Below, piece after piece: positions 34,038 through 45,757 of a stretch of 64,000 nt of DNA. Origin of the DNA: Gammaproteobacteria bacterium (GTDB lineage: Bacteria; Pseudomonadota; Gammaproteobacteria; Pseudomonadales; Azotimanducaceae). Every line of letters starts with the position of its first letter. Position 1 is the stretch's first letter. Made by a program: the position numbers and the translations under genes. The notes below the pieces were generated by a model. It was not told where the DNA came from. It was given only the letters and a program-made list of their open reading frames with translations, and made no database searches. The stretch covers positions 186,001-250,000 of the forward strand of contig JAUIED010000001.1 of assembly GCA_030428905.1 (NCBI GenBank). Direction: 5' to 3'.

Positions 34038-35081
34038 ATGGCGCATATCACCATAGAAGGGTTGGGCTATCGCTACCCGGATGCTGCAGAGGAAACGCTG
34101 TCAGATGTGACCCTCGACGTACCCGCAGGCGAGGCGCACGCGCTGCTTGGTGCCTCCGGTGCTGGCAAGTCGACGATGCTGGCGTTGCTGTCCGGATTGT
34201 TGCGTCCTAGCCGCGGCCGAGTGCTCTTCGACGGGCAGGACGTTACTCCGCTCGCAGCCCGCCATCGTAACGTGGCGCAGGTGTTTCAGTTTCCCGTGCT
34301 CTACGACGGCATGAACGTGCTGAAGAACCTGACCTTTCCTCTCACCCAGCGTGGTTTCACCAAAGAAGCTGCGCTTCAGCGCGCCAGGCATATTGCCGAG
34401 CGGCTTGAAATCAGCGAGTTGCTCTTGCGCAAGGCGAACGACTTGTCGTTGTTCCAGAAACAGCTCGTGGCAGTAGGGCGCGCCATCGTCCGGCCGGATG
34501 TTGCGCTGGTATTGCTGGACGAGCCGCTGACGGCCGTGCAGCCGAGCACCAAGACGCACCTGCGGCACGTGCTCAAGGAGGTGCAACGGGATCTTCACGT
34601 GACGATGATCTACGTTACTCATGACCAGACGGAGGCGCTCACGTTTGCCACGGCGATCAGCGTGATGGCCAACGGTGGCCTTCTGCAGACTGCCGCGGCG
34701 GAGACGCTGTACAACGAACCGGCACACGAAATCGTTGCGCACTTCGTTGGTGATCCGGGCATGAACCTGCTGGATGCCGAAGTGCGCGGCGGGCAGGTGT
34801 ATCTGGGCGAGGATGCTTTGGGCCCCATGAGTTTGACGGATGGGCCGGTTCGCCTTGGCTTCCGTGCAGAGTGGGTTGCGCTGGACGCGGCGCACGGTTT
34901 GCCGGGTAAGGTGCTCAGGCGGCGAGATGCCGGTACACGACAGGGTGCGGTGGTTGGTGTCGCGGATGTTTCCGTGGTTGGACAGACGATTCGCGCTGCC
35001 TACCATGGCCCAATTGGCGAACTGCCACGTGTTTCCGTGCGCCGCTTTGTCGGCTTCCGAGGAGGTATTCGTGTCGCCTGA
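34038..35081 (+). CDS. glpT: Glycerol ABC transporter ATP-binding protein GlpT
   Basis: 347 residues: Walker A GASGAGKST, Q-loop VFQFPVLYD, Walker B LVLLDEPL and an intact H-loop YVTHDQTEA. The ABC signature is degenerate: NDLSLFQKQ instead of LSGGQ, and the D-loop reads TAVQPS without Asp. Its defects are complementary to those of GlpS, so one of the two composite ATP sites should be catalytic. ATG 34038 lies one base past the glpS stop. The glpP start lies within its last 11 bp. Confidence 0.9.
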   Translation: MAHITIEGLGYRYPDAAEETLSDVTLDVPAGEAHALLGASGAGKSTMLALLSGLLRPSRGRVLFDGQDVTPLAARHRNVAQVFQFPVLYDGMNVLKNLTFPLTQRGFTKEAALQRARHIAERLEISELLLRKANDLSLFQKQLVAVGRAIVRPDVALVLLDEPLTAVQPSTKTHLRHVLKEVQRDLHVTMIYVTHDQTEALTFATAISVMANGGLLQTAAAETLYNEPAHEIVAHFVGDPGMNLLDAEVRGGQVYLGEDALGPMSLTDGPVRLGFRAEWVALDAAHGLPGKVLRRRDAGTRQGAVVGVADVSVVGQTIRAAYHGPIGELPRVSVRRFVGFRGGIRVA

Positions 35082-35928
35082 GAACAACCGTGCGTGGCTG
35101 GGTGTGCTGCCGGTGGTGCTGGTGGTGGCTTTCAGCGGCGTTGTGCCGTTGATGACGGTTGTGAACTATTCCGTGCAGGACATACTCGATGTCCACACCC
35201 GCTTCTTCGTCGGCTTCGACTGGTACCGTGAGACCCTGCGCGACCCGCGTTTTGCAGACGCACTGCTGCGCCAGGTGGCCTTCAGCCTCACGGTGCTGGC
35301 CATCGAGCTGCCGCTCGGCATTCTCGTCGCCCGCGCCATACCGAAAGGTCGCGCGTTCACGCCGTTGCTGCTCGTACTGATCGCATTGCCGTTGCTGATT
35401 CCGTGGAATGTGGTGGGCACCATCTGGCAGATCTTTGCACGAGGTGACATCGGCCTGTTGGGCGTGACGCTGAACGCGGTGGGGCTCGAGTTCAACTACA
35501 CGCAGAACCCGCTGCACGCCTGGCTGACGGTCGTTGCTATGGACGTGTGGCACTGGACGTCACTGGTCGTTCTGCTGGCGTTTGCCGGATTGTCGAGCAT
35601 CCCGGCGGCGTACTACCAGGCTGCAGAACTCGACAATGCCTCGGCCTGGCAGACCTTTCGCCACGTGGAGCTGCCCAAGCTGCGCGGTGTGCTGATCATT
35701 GCTGTGCTGCTGCGCCTGATGGACAGCCTCATGATCTACACCGAACCCTTTGTGCTCACTGGCGGTGGGCCGGGCAATACCACCACTTTTCTCAGCCAGT
35801 ATCTGGCGACCATGGCCGTCGGGCAGTTCGACCTGGGGCCCGCGGCGGCGTTCTCGGTGATCTATTTCCTGGTTATTCTGCTTCTGTGCTGGCTGTTCTA
35901 CAGCAGCGTGGTAAAGCGTGATGCGTAG
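35071..35928 (+). CDS. glpP: Glycerol ABC transporter permease GlpP
   Basis: 285 residues, about six membrane helices, with the permease EAA loop (YYQAAELDNASAWQTFRHVELPKLR) that contacts the ATPase. GTG 35071 is chosen because GGAGG at 35061-35065 sits 5 bp upstream and the first helix follows soon after; the frame is open further upstream within glpT. It belongs to the MalF-type permease group and follows glpT with an 11-bp overlap. Confidence 0.9.
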   Translation: MSPENNRAWLGVLPVVLVVAFSGVVPLMTVVNYSVQDILDVHTRFFVGFDWYRETLRDPRFADALLRQVAFSLTVLAIELPLGILVARAIPKGRAFTPLLLVLIALPLLIPWNVVGTIWQIFARGDIGLLGVTLNAVGLEFNYTQNPLHAWLTVVAMDVWHWTSLVVLLAFAGLSSIPAAYYQAAELDNASAWQTFRHVELPKLRGVLIIAVLLRLMDSLMIYTEPFVLTGGGPGNTTTFLSQYLATMAVGQFDLGPAAAFSVIYFLVILLLCWLFYSSVVKRDA

Positions 35929-36727
35929 CTCCCGTCTCGCTCCCTGGATACTCGGCGGATACTGCCTGTACCTGCTGTTGCCGCTGTACTGGCTCCTGTC
36001 CATGGCACTGCGGCGTAACGAAGATATCGTCGGCCGTTTCGAGATCGTGCCGGCGGCGCCGACGCTCGCCAACTTCGCGGAGATCTTTTCCAACCCGGTG
36101 TGGTACCAGGGCTTCGCCAACTCCCTGACCTACGTTGCGCTCAACACGCTGATTTCCATGGCGGTGGCCATCCCTGCGGCTTATGCCTTTTCCCGCTACC
36201 GCTTCCTCGGTGACCGGCAGTTGTTCTTCTGGCTGCTCACCAACCGCATGGCGCCGCCGGCGGTGTTTCTGCTGCCGTTTTTTCAGCTCTACTCATCGAT
36301 CGGCCTTTTCGACACACCGCTGGCGGTGGCCCTGGCGCATTGCCTGTTCACCGTGCCGCTTGCCGTGTGGATCCTCGAAGGCTTCATGTCCTCCGTGCCC
36401 AGAACGGTGGACGAGATGGCTCGGCTGGACGGCCACCGGTTCGGCTTCTTCTTCTTCCGCATCTTTCTGCCCATCATTCGTGGCGGCCTTGGTGTGACGG
36501 TGTTCTTCTGCTTCATGTTCAGCTGGGTTGAGCTCCTGCTGGCCCGCACCCTCACGGGTAGTGAGACCAAGCCCATCGCCGTGGTGATGACGCGTACGGT
36601 CAGCGCTTCGGGGCTCGACTGGGGGGTGCTTGCCGCAGCCGGCGTGCTCACTGTGATTCCTGGCGCGCTGGTGGTCTGGTTCGTGCGTCGCTCTCTCGTG
36701 CGCGGCTTCGCGTTGGGGAGGGTGTAG
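35921..36727 (+). CDS. glpQ: Glycerol ABC transporter permease GlpQ (transporter subunit)
   Basis: 268 residues with six helices of the MalG type; the cytoplasmic loop PRTVDEMARLDGHRFGFFFFRIFLP is a variant EAA motif. GTG 35918 and ATG 35921 are adjacent; ATG is used. The start overlaps the glpP stop by 8 bp. The symbol follows the GlpSTPQUV naming and is distinct from the phosphodiesterase at 26203. Confidence 0.88.
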   Translation: MRSSRLAPWILGGYCLYLLLPLYWLLSMALRRNEDIVGRFEIVPAAPTLANFAEIFSNPVWYQGFANSLTYVALNTLISMAVAIPAAYAFSRYRFLGDRQLFFWLLTNRMAPPAVFLLPFFQLYSSIGLFDTPLAVALAHCLFTVPLAVWILEGFMSSVPRTVDEMARLDGHRFGFFFFRIFLPIIRGGLGVTVFFCFMFSWVELLLARTLTGSETKPIAVVMTRTVSASGLDWGVLAAAGVLTVIPGALVVWFVRRSLVRGFALGRV

Positions 36728-36729
36728 CC

Positions 36730-37002
36730 GTGGCCTGGATGATGTGGACGGCGCCAACCGCAATGTTCTTCATCGCTATCGGCGCGATGCTGTGTGTGAT
36801 GACGATTGTCGAACTGCGGCGGCCAACGGTGCTGCGCCGTGGGCTGCTGCCAGTGCCTACGACGCGCGGCGATCGCCTGTTCATCTCTTTGCTGGCCGCC
36901 GGGTTCGTGCACCTCGGCTGGCTCGCGCTCACCGATCTGCCGGTAATCTGGGCCAGTGGCCTTGCGCTTGGCCTGGGCGTTGGCATCATGGCGCGAGGTT
37001 GA
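36730..37002 (+). CDS. glpU: GlpU, small DUF2160 membrane protein of the glycerol transporter
   Basis: 90 residues with two to three hydrophobic segments and the DUF2160 start AWMMWTAPTAMFFI followed by ELRRPTVLRRGLLPVPTTRGDRLF. This family accompanies the glycerol ABC system, though its role in transport is unclear. GTG 36730 lies 2 bp after the glpQ stop. Confidence 0.88.
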   Translation: MAWMMWTAPTAMFFIAIGAMLCVMTIVELRRPTVLRRGLLPVPTTRGDRLFISLLAAGFVHLGWLALTDLPVIWASGLALGLGVGIMARG

Positions 37003-37013
37003 CGGGGATAATC

Positions 37014-38762
<1,749 letters not shown>

Positions 38763-39943
38763 GCGGTCATCCACGGCGCAAGTGGTGCTAGCAGGAAGGC
38801 ATCGAAGAGAACCACGCCGTATGCAATGGACTGTACCGTCCACCAGTACGGCAGATCGGTGGGCAGAGACAGGGCAAGCGCCAAGGTTACCGCGCCGCGG
38901 AGTCCGAGCAGAGCGATGCAGCTCTGCTCGGCGATGCTGAGCGGCGGCCGCGTCCACAGTCGTGTTATGCCGAGGCACATAAAAACCGCGACGGCACGCG
39001 CTGTGAGCACAGAGCCGATGCCGATGAGCATGGCCAGCCACCGCTCGGCGAACATGGCCCAGGTGACGGTGAATCCGGCCAGAAGAAACAGAAACCCGCC
39101 GGCGGTTTGTTCCAGCGTGTCCACGAACGCGTCCCGGCGCAAGAGCGGGTTGGCGATGATCCCGGCCACCAGCACGCACATGATGCCGGAGGTGTGTGCC
39201 AGCACGGCGCCATGGTAGAAGGCGAGCGCTGCAAGTAGCAGTAGCCAGTGGCGTAGGGTGTTGTTGTTGGTTCGGGCCAGCGTCCAGCGCAATACCACAC
39301 CACAGGCGCAGCCGATGGCGGCGCCGCCGAAGAATTCGCGGGCGAATAGCGCCAGCGTGTCAGCGACAAACGCACCTTGCACCGCGCCCTGTGAGGCGAG
39401 CGCGAGGGTCAACGCAGCGCTGAACAACGCCACGGCTGTGCCGTCATTGAACAGGCTTTCGCCCTCCAGCAGCTCTGCGACACGAGACTGACCGCCCTGG
39501 CTCGTAACAGCGGCGGGATCGGTGGCTGCGAGCAGCACGCCGGTGAGCAGTGCGGCAGCGATGGGAAACCCGGACGCGTGTCCGATGCCATAGTAGACCG
39601 CGAGAGCGACACCAGCGGTGGTGACGAGGATCGCGACCAGTGCCAGCAGGAGAACGGTTGCGAGGTGGGAGCGCAGGCTGTGCCGGTTCAGGGTCAGAGC
39701 CGTCAGAAACACCAGAACCGGCAGCAGTACGTCGACCACCAGGTCATGGAAGTCCTGCCACCGCAGACCGCTGTCGATGCCGAAGTAGGTAACCGTGCCT
39801 CCTGCGGCCATGCCGAGCAGCAGTTGAACGGTTGGAAGGGGTAGCAATTTTAGCGGGCCGGGCGCACGCGCCGACGTCAGGCCGCGAGACAGGCTGAGCA
39901 GCGCAAACGTCGCGCAGAACCATGCAACCAGCGTTGCCACCCG

Positions 39944-40516
39944 TCAGGATGCCGGATCTGTTTGCTCGTTACTGCTGTTGCTAATGGTAGGGCGTTCGAA
40001 CACGCGTTTGTACGTGCGTTTCTTGTCTTTCGTGGGGTTGATCTCCACCGTCACCAGCAGGCGCCCGTCGCGGCGTAGTTCCCATTCTTTGGTGACCTTG
40101 CGCGATGTGGATTCGTAGCGCTGGTTGATGCTTCTGCTGGTCCAGCGGGTTTGCCGGCCGCGATAGTCGCCCTGTTTCAGCACCTCGCTGCCCACACCTT
40201 TATAGGTGAGCTGAAGTTCATCGCCTACGTGCTCGATGCGCATTTCATTGCAGCTCAGCACGTCAGGGTCTTTCAGCGCGCCTGAAGGTGCAGCAGGCTG
40301 GGCTTCGGCGCGAGGTATGGGGATACCCATGACAGACACGCTGACGCGACCGCTACCCATGCCGCTGAACAGGCTTGCATCTTTGAACTCCGGGGCGATC
40401 GCGTCGGTGAGTTCGTGATTGATCACCCAATCACCCACCAGCTCCGGCGATTTGCCCAGGCCGGCCGCTGGCAGGGCGACGAGCAGCGCGATGATGATGG
40501 TGCGGGCAGTTCGCAT
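39944..40516 (-). CDS. Secreted protein of unknown function
   Basis: 190 residues with signal peptide (RTIIIALLVALPAAGLG). After cleavage the chain is hydrophilic; the C-terminal part is rich in Arg/Lys (STSRKVTKEWELRRDGRLLVTVEINPTKD) and looks like a beta-strand repeat. A single Cys (VLSCNEM) is present. I recognise no family. It sits 3 bp from the antiporter gene on the same strand and probably shares its transcript, in front of it. Confidence 0.75.
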   Translation of the reverse strand: MRTARTIIIALLVALPAAGLGKSPELVGDWVINHELTDAIAPEFKDASLFSGMGSGRVSVSVMGIPIPRAEAQPAAPSGALKDPDVLSCNEMRIEHVGDELQLTYKGVGSEVLKQGDYRGRQTRWTSRSINQRYESTSRKVTKEWELRRDGRLLVTVEINPTKDKKRTYKRVFERPTISNSSNEQTDPAS

Positions 40517-40557
40517 GGCGTCACACTCTCAAGGTGAGCCTGAATGCTACCTGAATA

Positions 40558-42666
40558 TCAGCGCGGTTTTCGTGTGCGTCGGTTCTCGGCCCTGGTGTGC
40601 TGCGTGCGGAACGGTTGCCGTTTGCCTTCGTGTCGCGCACCGGTGCCGCGCGGCTGAAACGAAGGAACCAGGTGCTTCTTACCGTTGCCGATCAGGTCGC
40701 CGCGCCCCATGCGCTTGAGCGCCTCGCGCAACAGCGGCCAGTTGTCCGGGTCGTGATAGCGCAGGAAGGCTTTGTGCAACCTGCGCTGACGCAGACCTTT
40801 CGGTATGTAGACCTGTTCACCGTCTCGCTTCACTTTGCGCAATGGATTGGTGCCGGAGTGGTACATGGCGGTTGCCGTTGCCATGGGGGAAGGCAGAAAG
40901 GCCTGCACCTGGTCGGCACGAAAGCCGTTGCTCTTTAGCCACAAAGAGAGCTCCAGCATATCCTCGTCGGTGGTGCCAGGGTGCGCGGCGATGAAGTATG
41001 GAATGAGGTACTGTTCTTTGCCGGCCTGCTGCGAGTAGCGGTCGAACAGGGTTTTGAAGCGGTAGTAGGTATCCATGCCTGGCTTCATCATCTTCGACAG
41101 CGGTCCTTCTGACAGCGCTTCCGGGGCGATCTTCAGATAGCCGCCGGTGTGGTGCTGCGCGAGTTCCTTTACGTACTCCGGCGATTCGATGGCGAGGTCG
41201 TAGCGCACGCCTGAGGCGATGAGTACTTTCTTGACGCCGGGTAGTTGCCTCGCTTTGCGGTACAGCTCGATGAGTGGCTGGTGGTTGGTGTCCAGATTCG
41301 GGCACACGCCTGGATATACACAGCTTGGCCGGCGGCAGGCCGCTTCGATCTCCCGGCTCTTGCACGCCAACCGATACATGTTGGCGGTCGGCCCGCCGAG
41401 ATCGGATATCACGCCCGTGAAGCCCGGCACCGTGTCGCGGATGGTCTCCACCTCGCGCAGGATCGATTCCTCGGAGCGGTTCTGGATGATGCGTCCCTCG
41501 TGCTCGGTGATGGAGCAGAACGTGCAGCCGCCGAAGCAGCCGCGCTGGATGGCGACGCTGAAACGGATCATCTCGTAGGCCGGTATGCGCGCGTCGCCGT
41601 AGAAGGGATGTGGTACGCGGCGATAGGGCAGCTCGTAGATAGCGTCCATTTCCGGGGTGCTCAGCGGAATGGGTGGCGGATTGACCCACAGCTCCCGGTC
41701 GCCGTGCCGCTGCACGAGCGGCCGCGCGTTGCCGGGGTTCGACTCCATGTGCAGGATGCGCGAGGCGTGGGCGTAGAGCACCGGGTCGTTGCGTACCTGC
41801 TCGTAGGAAGGCAGGCGAATGAAACTCTTGTGACGTTGTGCCGCCTTTACGTCACGCACGAAGCGCACCACTTGTGTGTCGCTCTGTTCGGGCGGCGCCT
41901 GCTTCGCGGTTTCGGTTGCGTAAGGATCCGGGTGCGGTTCGATGCGCCCGGGGGTGTCCAGGTGAGAGCTGTCCACCTCCACCCAATCGGCAGGCGCCTG
42001 GCGGAGCGTAAATGCTGTGCCGCGGATATCGCGCAGACCGTCCAATGGCTCTCCACGGGCGAGGCGATGGGCGATGTCGATGATGGCGCGCTCGGCGTTG
42101 CCGTACACCAGCAGATCCGCTTTGGCGTCGAGCAGAATCGACCGCCTGACCTTTTCCGACCAGTAGTCGAAGTGCGCGATGCGGCGAAGGCTCGCTTCGA
42201 TGCCGCCCACGACGAGCGGCACGTCAGGGTACGCTTCGCGCGCACGGTTGGCGTACACCAGCACGCTGCGGTCCGGACGTTTGCCGCCTTCGCCGCCAGG
42301 GGTGTATGCGTCGTCGGAGCGGATCTTCCGATCAGCGGTGTAGCGGTTGACCATGGAATCCATGTTGCCGGCGGTGATGCCGAAAAACAGGTTCGGTGCT
42401 CCGAGGGCTCGGAATGCTTCCACGTCCTCCCAGCGCGGCTGGCTGATGATCCCCACGCGGAAGCCCTGTGCCTCGAGCACGCGGCCGACGATGGCCATGC
42501 CGAAGCTCGGGTGGTCGACGTAGGCGTCACCCGTGACGAGGATGATGTCGCAGCTATCCCACCCCAGCGCATCCATCTCTTCGCGGCTCATGGGAAGAAA
42601 CGGCGCCGGTGTGAGGCGGTGCGCCCAGAACTTTTTGTGGCTGGTGATCGACGTTACAGGGAGCAT
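40558..42666 (-). CDS. ygiQ: YgiQ-family radical SAM protein
   Basis: 702 residues. The N-terminal domain has [20 protein letters not shown] and the B12-binding-like [14 protein letters not shown], both typical of YgiQ. The radical SAM cluster motif is [12 protein letters not shown] (CxxxCxxC). The C-terminal region is basic and ends in a low-complexity tail. The reaction of YgiQ enzymes is not established. Divergent from the secreted protein gene at 42728, with 61 bp between them. Confidence 0.94.
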   Translation of the reverse strand: MLPVTSITSHKKFWAHRLTPAPFLPMSREEMDALGWDSCDIILVTGDAYVDHPSFGMAIVGRVLEAQGFRVGIISQPRWEDVEAFRALGAPNLFFGITAGNMDSMVNRYTADRKIRSDDAYTPGGEGGKRPDRSVLVYANRAREAYPDVPLVVGGIEASLRRIAHFDYWSEKVRRSILLDAKADLLVYGNAERAIIDIAHRLARGEPLDGLRDIRGTAFTLRQAPADWVEVDSSHLDTPGRIEPHPDPYATETAKQAPPEQSDTQVVRFVRDVKAAQRHKSFIRLPSYEQVRNDPVLYAHASRILHMESNPGNARPLVQRHGDRELWVNPPPIPLSTPEMDAIYELPYRRVPHPFYGDARIPAYEMIRFSVAIQRGCFGGCTFCSITEHEGRIIQNRSEESILREVETIRDTVPGFTGVISDLGGPTANMYRLACKSREIEAACRRPSCVYPGVCPNLDTNHQPLIELYRKARQLPGVKKVLIASGVRYDLAIESPEYVKELAQHHTGGYLKIAPEALSEGPLSKMMKPGMDTYYRFKTLFDRYSQQAGKEQYLIPYFIAAHPGTTDEDMLELSLWLKSNGFRADQVQAFLPSPMATATAMYHSGTNPLRKVKRDGEQVYIPKGLRQRRLHKAFLRYHDPDNWPLLREALKRMGRGDLIGNGKKHLVPSFQPRGTGARHEGKRQPFRTQHTRAENRRTRKPR

Positions 42667-42727
42667 GTCCGGATACGGCAGAACATTGGCAGAGCAGAGG
42701 ATACTTGATGTACGGCAGATACGCTGA

Positions 42728-43429
42728 ATGAACGTGAAGACGGCGATTGTGTGGCGGCGGGTAACCGCAGGCTTCGGCGTTTGCCTGTGGGGTGGGTTGG
42801 CCGTTGCGCAGGACGTTGCACACGAGGCGGGCCACCTGGCGGCGCTGATAGCAGCAAACCCCTATCAGGAGGAAGTCTCCTGCGCCTATGTGACCACGCG
42901 CAGCAACGAGGACGGCGAGCAGGTGGAAGCCTTTGATAGCGTCTGGCGTCTTGTCAGCATCGATGGTCGGGCGCCCACGGAAGGCGAGCTTGACGACTAC
43001 GCCGGTGGCGCAGCCGGGCGGGAGGATCGTAAGCACCCGGCATCTTTGAATCTGGCGGAAGTGATCACACCCGGCACACTGGCCCTGGAGGAAGCGGGCG
43101 AAGACGGGCGCGAATACAGCTTCACGATGCGTGCGGAGGATGAAGAGGAGGAGGACTTTCTGGCCGCGATGGATGCGCGCTTGTGGACCGCTGCAGATGG
43201 TCGCGTGCGGCGTGTGCGTATGACCAACCGGGAACCGGTGTCGCCCCAGACCGGCGTTCGCATCAACCAGTTCGAGCAGGATATGCGGTTCGGATGGGAT
43301 ACAGGGTTGAGCCTGCCGCTCTTGCAATCGGTGCACGTCAAACTCGAAGGCCGTGCCTTTCTGGTAAAGAAACTCGATCAGGATCAAACCATCCGTTTCA
43401 GCGACATCCGCTGCCGAAGTACCCTATGA
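42728..43429 (+). CDS. Secreted protein of unknown function
   Basis: 233 residues with a signal peptide ([19 protein letters not shown]). The mature part is acidic ([18 protein letters not shown]) with a beta-rich C-terminal half ([41 protein letters not shown]), resembling outer-membrane-lipid- or lipoprotein-type beta sandwiches. I recognise no named family. It precedes the LemA operon by 30 bp and may be co-transcribed with it. Confidence 0.75.
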   Translation: MNVKTAIVWRRVTAGFGVCLWGGLAVAQDVAHEAGHLAALIAANPYQEEVSCAYVTTRSNEDGEQVEAFDSVWRLVSIDGRAPTEGELDDYAGGAAGREDRKHPASLNLAEVITPGTLALEEAGEDGREYSFTMRAEDEEEEDFLAAMDARLWTAADGRVRRVRMTNREPVSPQTGVRINQFEQDMRFGWDTGLSLPLLQSVHVKLEGRAFLVKKLDQDQTIRFSDIRCRSTL

Positions 43430-43459
43430 TCGGGCGTTGTGGACCATAGAGGTATCGTC

Positions 43460-44035
43460 ATGCGAGTCATCGTTCTGAGCTTTGCCCTGCTGCTCGCCGG
43501 CTGCGGCATCAACGCCATTCCTGAGCTCGATGAGCAGGTGAAAGCGGGTTGGGCGCAGGTGGAGAATCAGTACCAGCGGCGCGCAGATCTCATCCCCAAT
43601 CTGGTGGAGACGGTCAAAGGCTTTGCCGAGCAGGAACGGGAAGTGCTCACGCAGGTGACCGAAGCGCGAGCCAAGGTCAACCAGATGCAGGTGGATGCGG
43701 ATCTGGTCAACGATCCCAAGCGCCTGCAGGCCTTCGAGGCGGCGCAGTCGCAACTCTCCGGCGCGCTGAGCCGCTTGATGGTGGTGGTGGAGCGCTATCC
43801 GGATCTGAAGTCCAACGAGAATTTCCTCACCCTGCAGGCGCAGCTCGAAGGTACGGAGAATCGCATCAGCGTCGCCCGGCGTGACTTCATCGCTGCCGTG
43901 CAGGCTTACAACAGCGAGATTCGTACCTTTCCGGGGCGTATCTGGCACAGCATTCTGTATAGCGACCTGGAACTGCGTGAGACGTTCGAGGCGACGGCCG
44001 ACAACGCGGAGCAGGCGCCTTCCGTTCAGTTTTGA
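43460..44035 (+). CDS. lemA: LemA family lipoprotein
   Basis: 191 residues: lipobox LLAGC, then the LemA helical bundle (VENQYQRRADLIPNLVETVKGFAEQE and YNSEIRTFPGRIW). LemA proteins are membrane-linked, of unclear role, and typically encoded with TPM-domain proteins as here. ATG 43460 follows AGAGG at 43448; a longer start at 43439 would spoil the lipoprotein signal. It overlaps the next gene by 4 bp. Confidence 0.92.
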   Translation: MRVIVLSFALLLAGCGINAIPELDEQVKAGWAQVENQYQRRADLIPNLVETVKGFAEQEREVLTQVTEARAKVNQMQVDADLVNDPKRLQAFEAAQSQLSGALSRLMVVVERYPDLKSNENFLTLQAQLEGTENRISVARRDFIAAVQAYNSEIRTFPGRIWHSILYSDLELRETFEATADNAEQAPSVQF

Positions 44036-44742
44036 GGCGCATATCGTTCCTCATCTTCGTCGCGCTGTGCGCGGCTACCGCGCAGGCTGAGCTGCCGCTC
44101 ACCGGCAGGGTGATGGACCTTGCCGGCGTCCTGTCGCCGGCAACCCAAGCCCGGCTCACTGCTGAACTGGAAGCCCATGAACAGACCACCGGCAACCAGC
44201 TCGTCGTGCTCACGCTCGAAGATCTCGGCGGCTATGCGGTGGAAGAGAGAGCGTTGAACCTGGCGCGCGCCTGGCAGCTCGGCCAGGCGGAGAACGACAA
44301 CGGCGTGTTGTTTCTGATCGCGCTGGCGGAACGCAAGATCCGCATCGAAGTGGGCTACGGGCTGGAGGGTGCGTTGCCGGATGCTACCGCTGCCAACATC
44401 ATCCGCAGCCACGTGCAGCCCCGCTTCCGCGCCGGTGATTTTGATGGTGGTGTGTCTGCAGGGGTGGCGATGATTCTCGCTGCAATCCGCGGTGAATATG
44501 TCGCAGAGCCCGCCGGTGCTGAGGATGATGACGCCAACTGGTTGTTCTGGTTGATCGTTCTGATCATCGTGCTGCAGATCGTCAGGCCCATGTTTTTCCC
44601 GAACGTGGGCGGACGGCGCAGCCGTGGCGGACGTTACTACGGCGGCAGTTGGGGAGGCGGGGGCGGCGGCTTCGGTGGTGGAGGCGGCTTCGGCGGCGGT
44701 GGCGGTGGCTTCGGCGGTGGTGGAGCGTCCGGGGGATGGTGA
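44032..44742 (+). CDS. TPM-domain protein with Gly-rich C-terminus (YgcG-like)
   Basis: 236 residues: signal peptide, TPM domain (LTGRVMDLAGVLSPATQARL, VLTLEDLGGYAVEERALNLA, IRIEVGYGLEGALPD), one membrane helix (WLFWLIVLIIVLQIV) and a C-terminal tail of Gly/Phe/Ser repeats. Members of this family are thought to assist membrane-protein assembly or photosystem repair in plants; the bacterial role is unclear. TTG 44032 overlaps the lemA stop, so translation is probably coupled. Confidence 0.9.
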   Translation: MRRISFLIFVALCAATAQAELPLTGRVMDLAGVLSPATQARLTAELEAHEQTTGNQLVVLTLEDLGGYAVEERALNLARAWQLGQAENDNGVLFLIALAERKIRIEVGYGLEGALPDATAANIIRSHVQPRFRAGDFDGGVSAGVAMILAAIRGEYVAEPAGAEDDDANWLFWLIVLIIVLQIVRPMFFPNVGGRRSRGGRYYGGSWGGGGGGFGGGGGFGGGGGGFGGGGASGGW

Positions 44743-45353
44743 TGCTCGATCAAACCATGACGGCGCGCGTTTCTGATGCCATTCGTGAGGCGGAATCACA
44801 CACCCGCGTTGAGTTTGTCGCGGTGTTGGCCCGGCAGTCTGACGGCTACTACTTCATTCCTACGTTGTGGGCTGCGCTGCTGGCGCTGATGCTGCCGGCG
44901 GTGCTGCTCATCACGCCGATGTGGCTTGGCGTTCGTGATTTTGTCATTCTTCAGCTTCTCACCTTCAGCGTACTCACGGCACTCTTCCGTCTGCCGTTTC
45001 TGATGTATCGGCTGGTGCCGCGCAGCGTGTTGCAGCGGCGTGCGTCCAATATGGCGCACCGACAGTTTCTTGAGCAGGGTGTGCATCGCACGGCTGATGG
45101 CTTTGGCGTGCTGTTCTTCGTGTCAGAAGCCGAGCACTACGTGGAGATCATCGCCGACGCTGGCATCGATGCGCTGGTAGACCAGCAGCGTTGGCAGAGC
45201 ATTGTCGACGGTTTTACTTCACGCGTGCGAGCGGGAGAAGTCGAGCAGGGTTTCCTCACCGCGGTTGCGGAAGTCGCCGTCATCGGTCGGGAGTTGGCGC
45301 CTGTGGAACGGGCGACAGACGAGCTACCCAACCATCTCGTGGTGATCGAGTAG
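44742..45353 (+). CDS. TPM-domain membrane protein
   Basis: 203 residues: an N-terminal TPM half (VSDAIREAESHTRVEFVAVLARQS), a central membrane pair, then a second half (FGVLFFVSEAEHYVEIIADAGIDALV) like the family's C-terminal domain. ATG 44742 shares a base with the upstream stop; ATG 44736 and GTG 44739 are alternatives. Its last 12 residues (ADELPNHLVVIE, from ATD in this copy) are duplicated by a 34-bp repeat after the toxin-antitoxin pair. Confidence 0.85.
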   Translation: MLDQTMTARVSDAIREAESHTRVEFVAVLARQSDGYYFIPTLWAALLALMLPAVLLITPMWLGVRDFVILQLLTFSVLTALFRLPFLMYRLVPRSVLQRRASNMAHRQFLEQGVHRTADGFGVLFFVSEAEHYVEIIADAGIDALVDQQRWQSIVDGFTSRVRAGEVEQGFLTAVAEVAVIGRELAPVERATDELPNHLVVIE

Positions 45354-45354
45354 C
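45321..45354. repeat. 34-bp direct repeat, left copy (3' end of the TPM gene)
   Basis: Bases 45321-45354 are identical to 46241-46274, 920 bp away. The repeat spans the last ten codons plus the stop of the TPM gene. It also has nested inverted arms: GCTAC/GTAGC outer, ACCA/TGGT inner. Between the copies lies only the toxin-antitoxin pair. Confidence 0.95.
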
Positions 45355-45470
45355 ACTGCCGCGCGACCGAACATTCTGGCTGATCAGGCGGGTCATCTTC
45401 CACGAAAAGTGAGAGGGGGCACGACGACGGGTGTCGGCCCGGATTTGGCATCTGTCCTGGCACGGGCAGA

Positions 45471-45493
45471 TGTTTGATGTTTGATGTTTGATG
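45471..45493 (+). repeat. Tandem 7-bp repeat upstream of the antitoxin
   Basis: TGTTTGA occurs three times in a row followed by TG, 16 bp before ATG 45509. It may be a slippage-prone spacer in the promoter or leader of the toxin-antitoxin operon. Confidence 0.8.
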
Positions 45494-45508
45494 CGGTATG
45501 TTCCGCCG

Positions 45509-45757
45509 ATGCGTACAACGTTAGATATCGATGCAGACGTTCTCTCGGCTGCCAAAGAGATTGCCAGGCGTAGTCGCAAAACCGCCGGCCAGGTGGTTTC
45601 GGAGCTGCTGCGTCAGGCGCTTGCTGCTGCTAGTTCCCCAGAGGTTGAAGGCGTCAGCGAGACTCGAGCCAGCTACGGCATCGAGCCGTTTCCTCCCCGG
45701 GGTGGCGTTGTCACAAACGAGATAATCGACGCGATTGCCGATGAGTCCGGAGAATGA
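45509..45757 (+). CDS. VapB-like antitoxin, ribbon-helix-helix
   Basis: 82 residues with a ribbon-helix-helix start (RTTLDIDADVLSAAKEIARRS) and a C-terminal tail expected to wrap the toxin. It overlaps the PIN-domain gene by 4 bp (ATGA). Such antitoxins repress their own operon. ATG 45509 begins the conserved DNA-binding strand; the start at 45488 lies in the tandem repeat. Confidence 0.85.
   Translation: MRTTLDIDADVLSAAKEIARRSRKTAGQVVSELLRQALAAASSPEVEGVSETRASYGIEPFPPRGGVVTNEIIDAIADESGE

Noticed and set aside
41245-42708. A 487-codon plus-strand frame inside ygiQ
   Set aside because: Its translation is low-complexity, His/Arg/Val-rich and antisense to the strongly conserved YgiQ sequence.
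44650-44735. G-rich repeats as tandem or CRISPR-like DNA
   Set aside because: They encode the Gly/Phe-rich tail common in TPM-domain proteins; there are no regular spacers.
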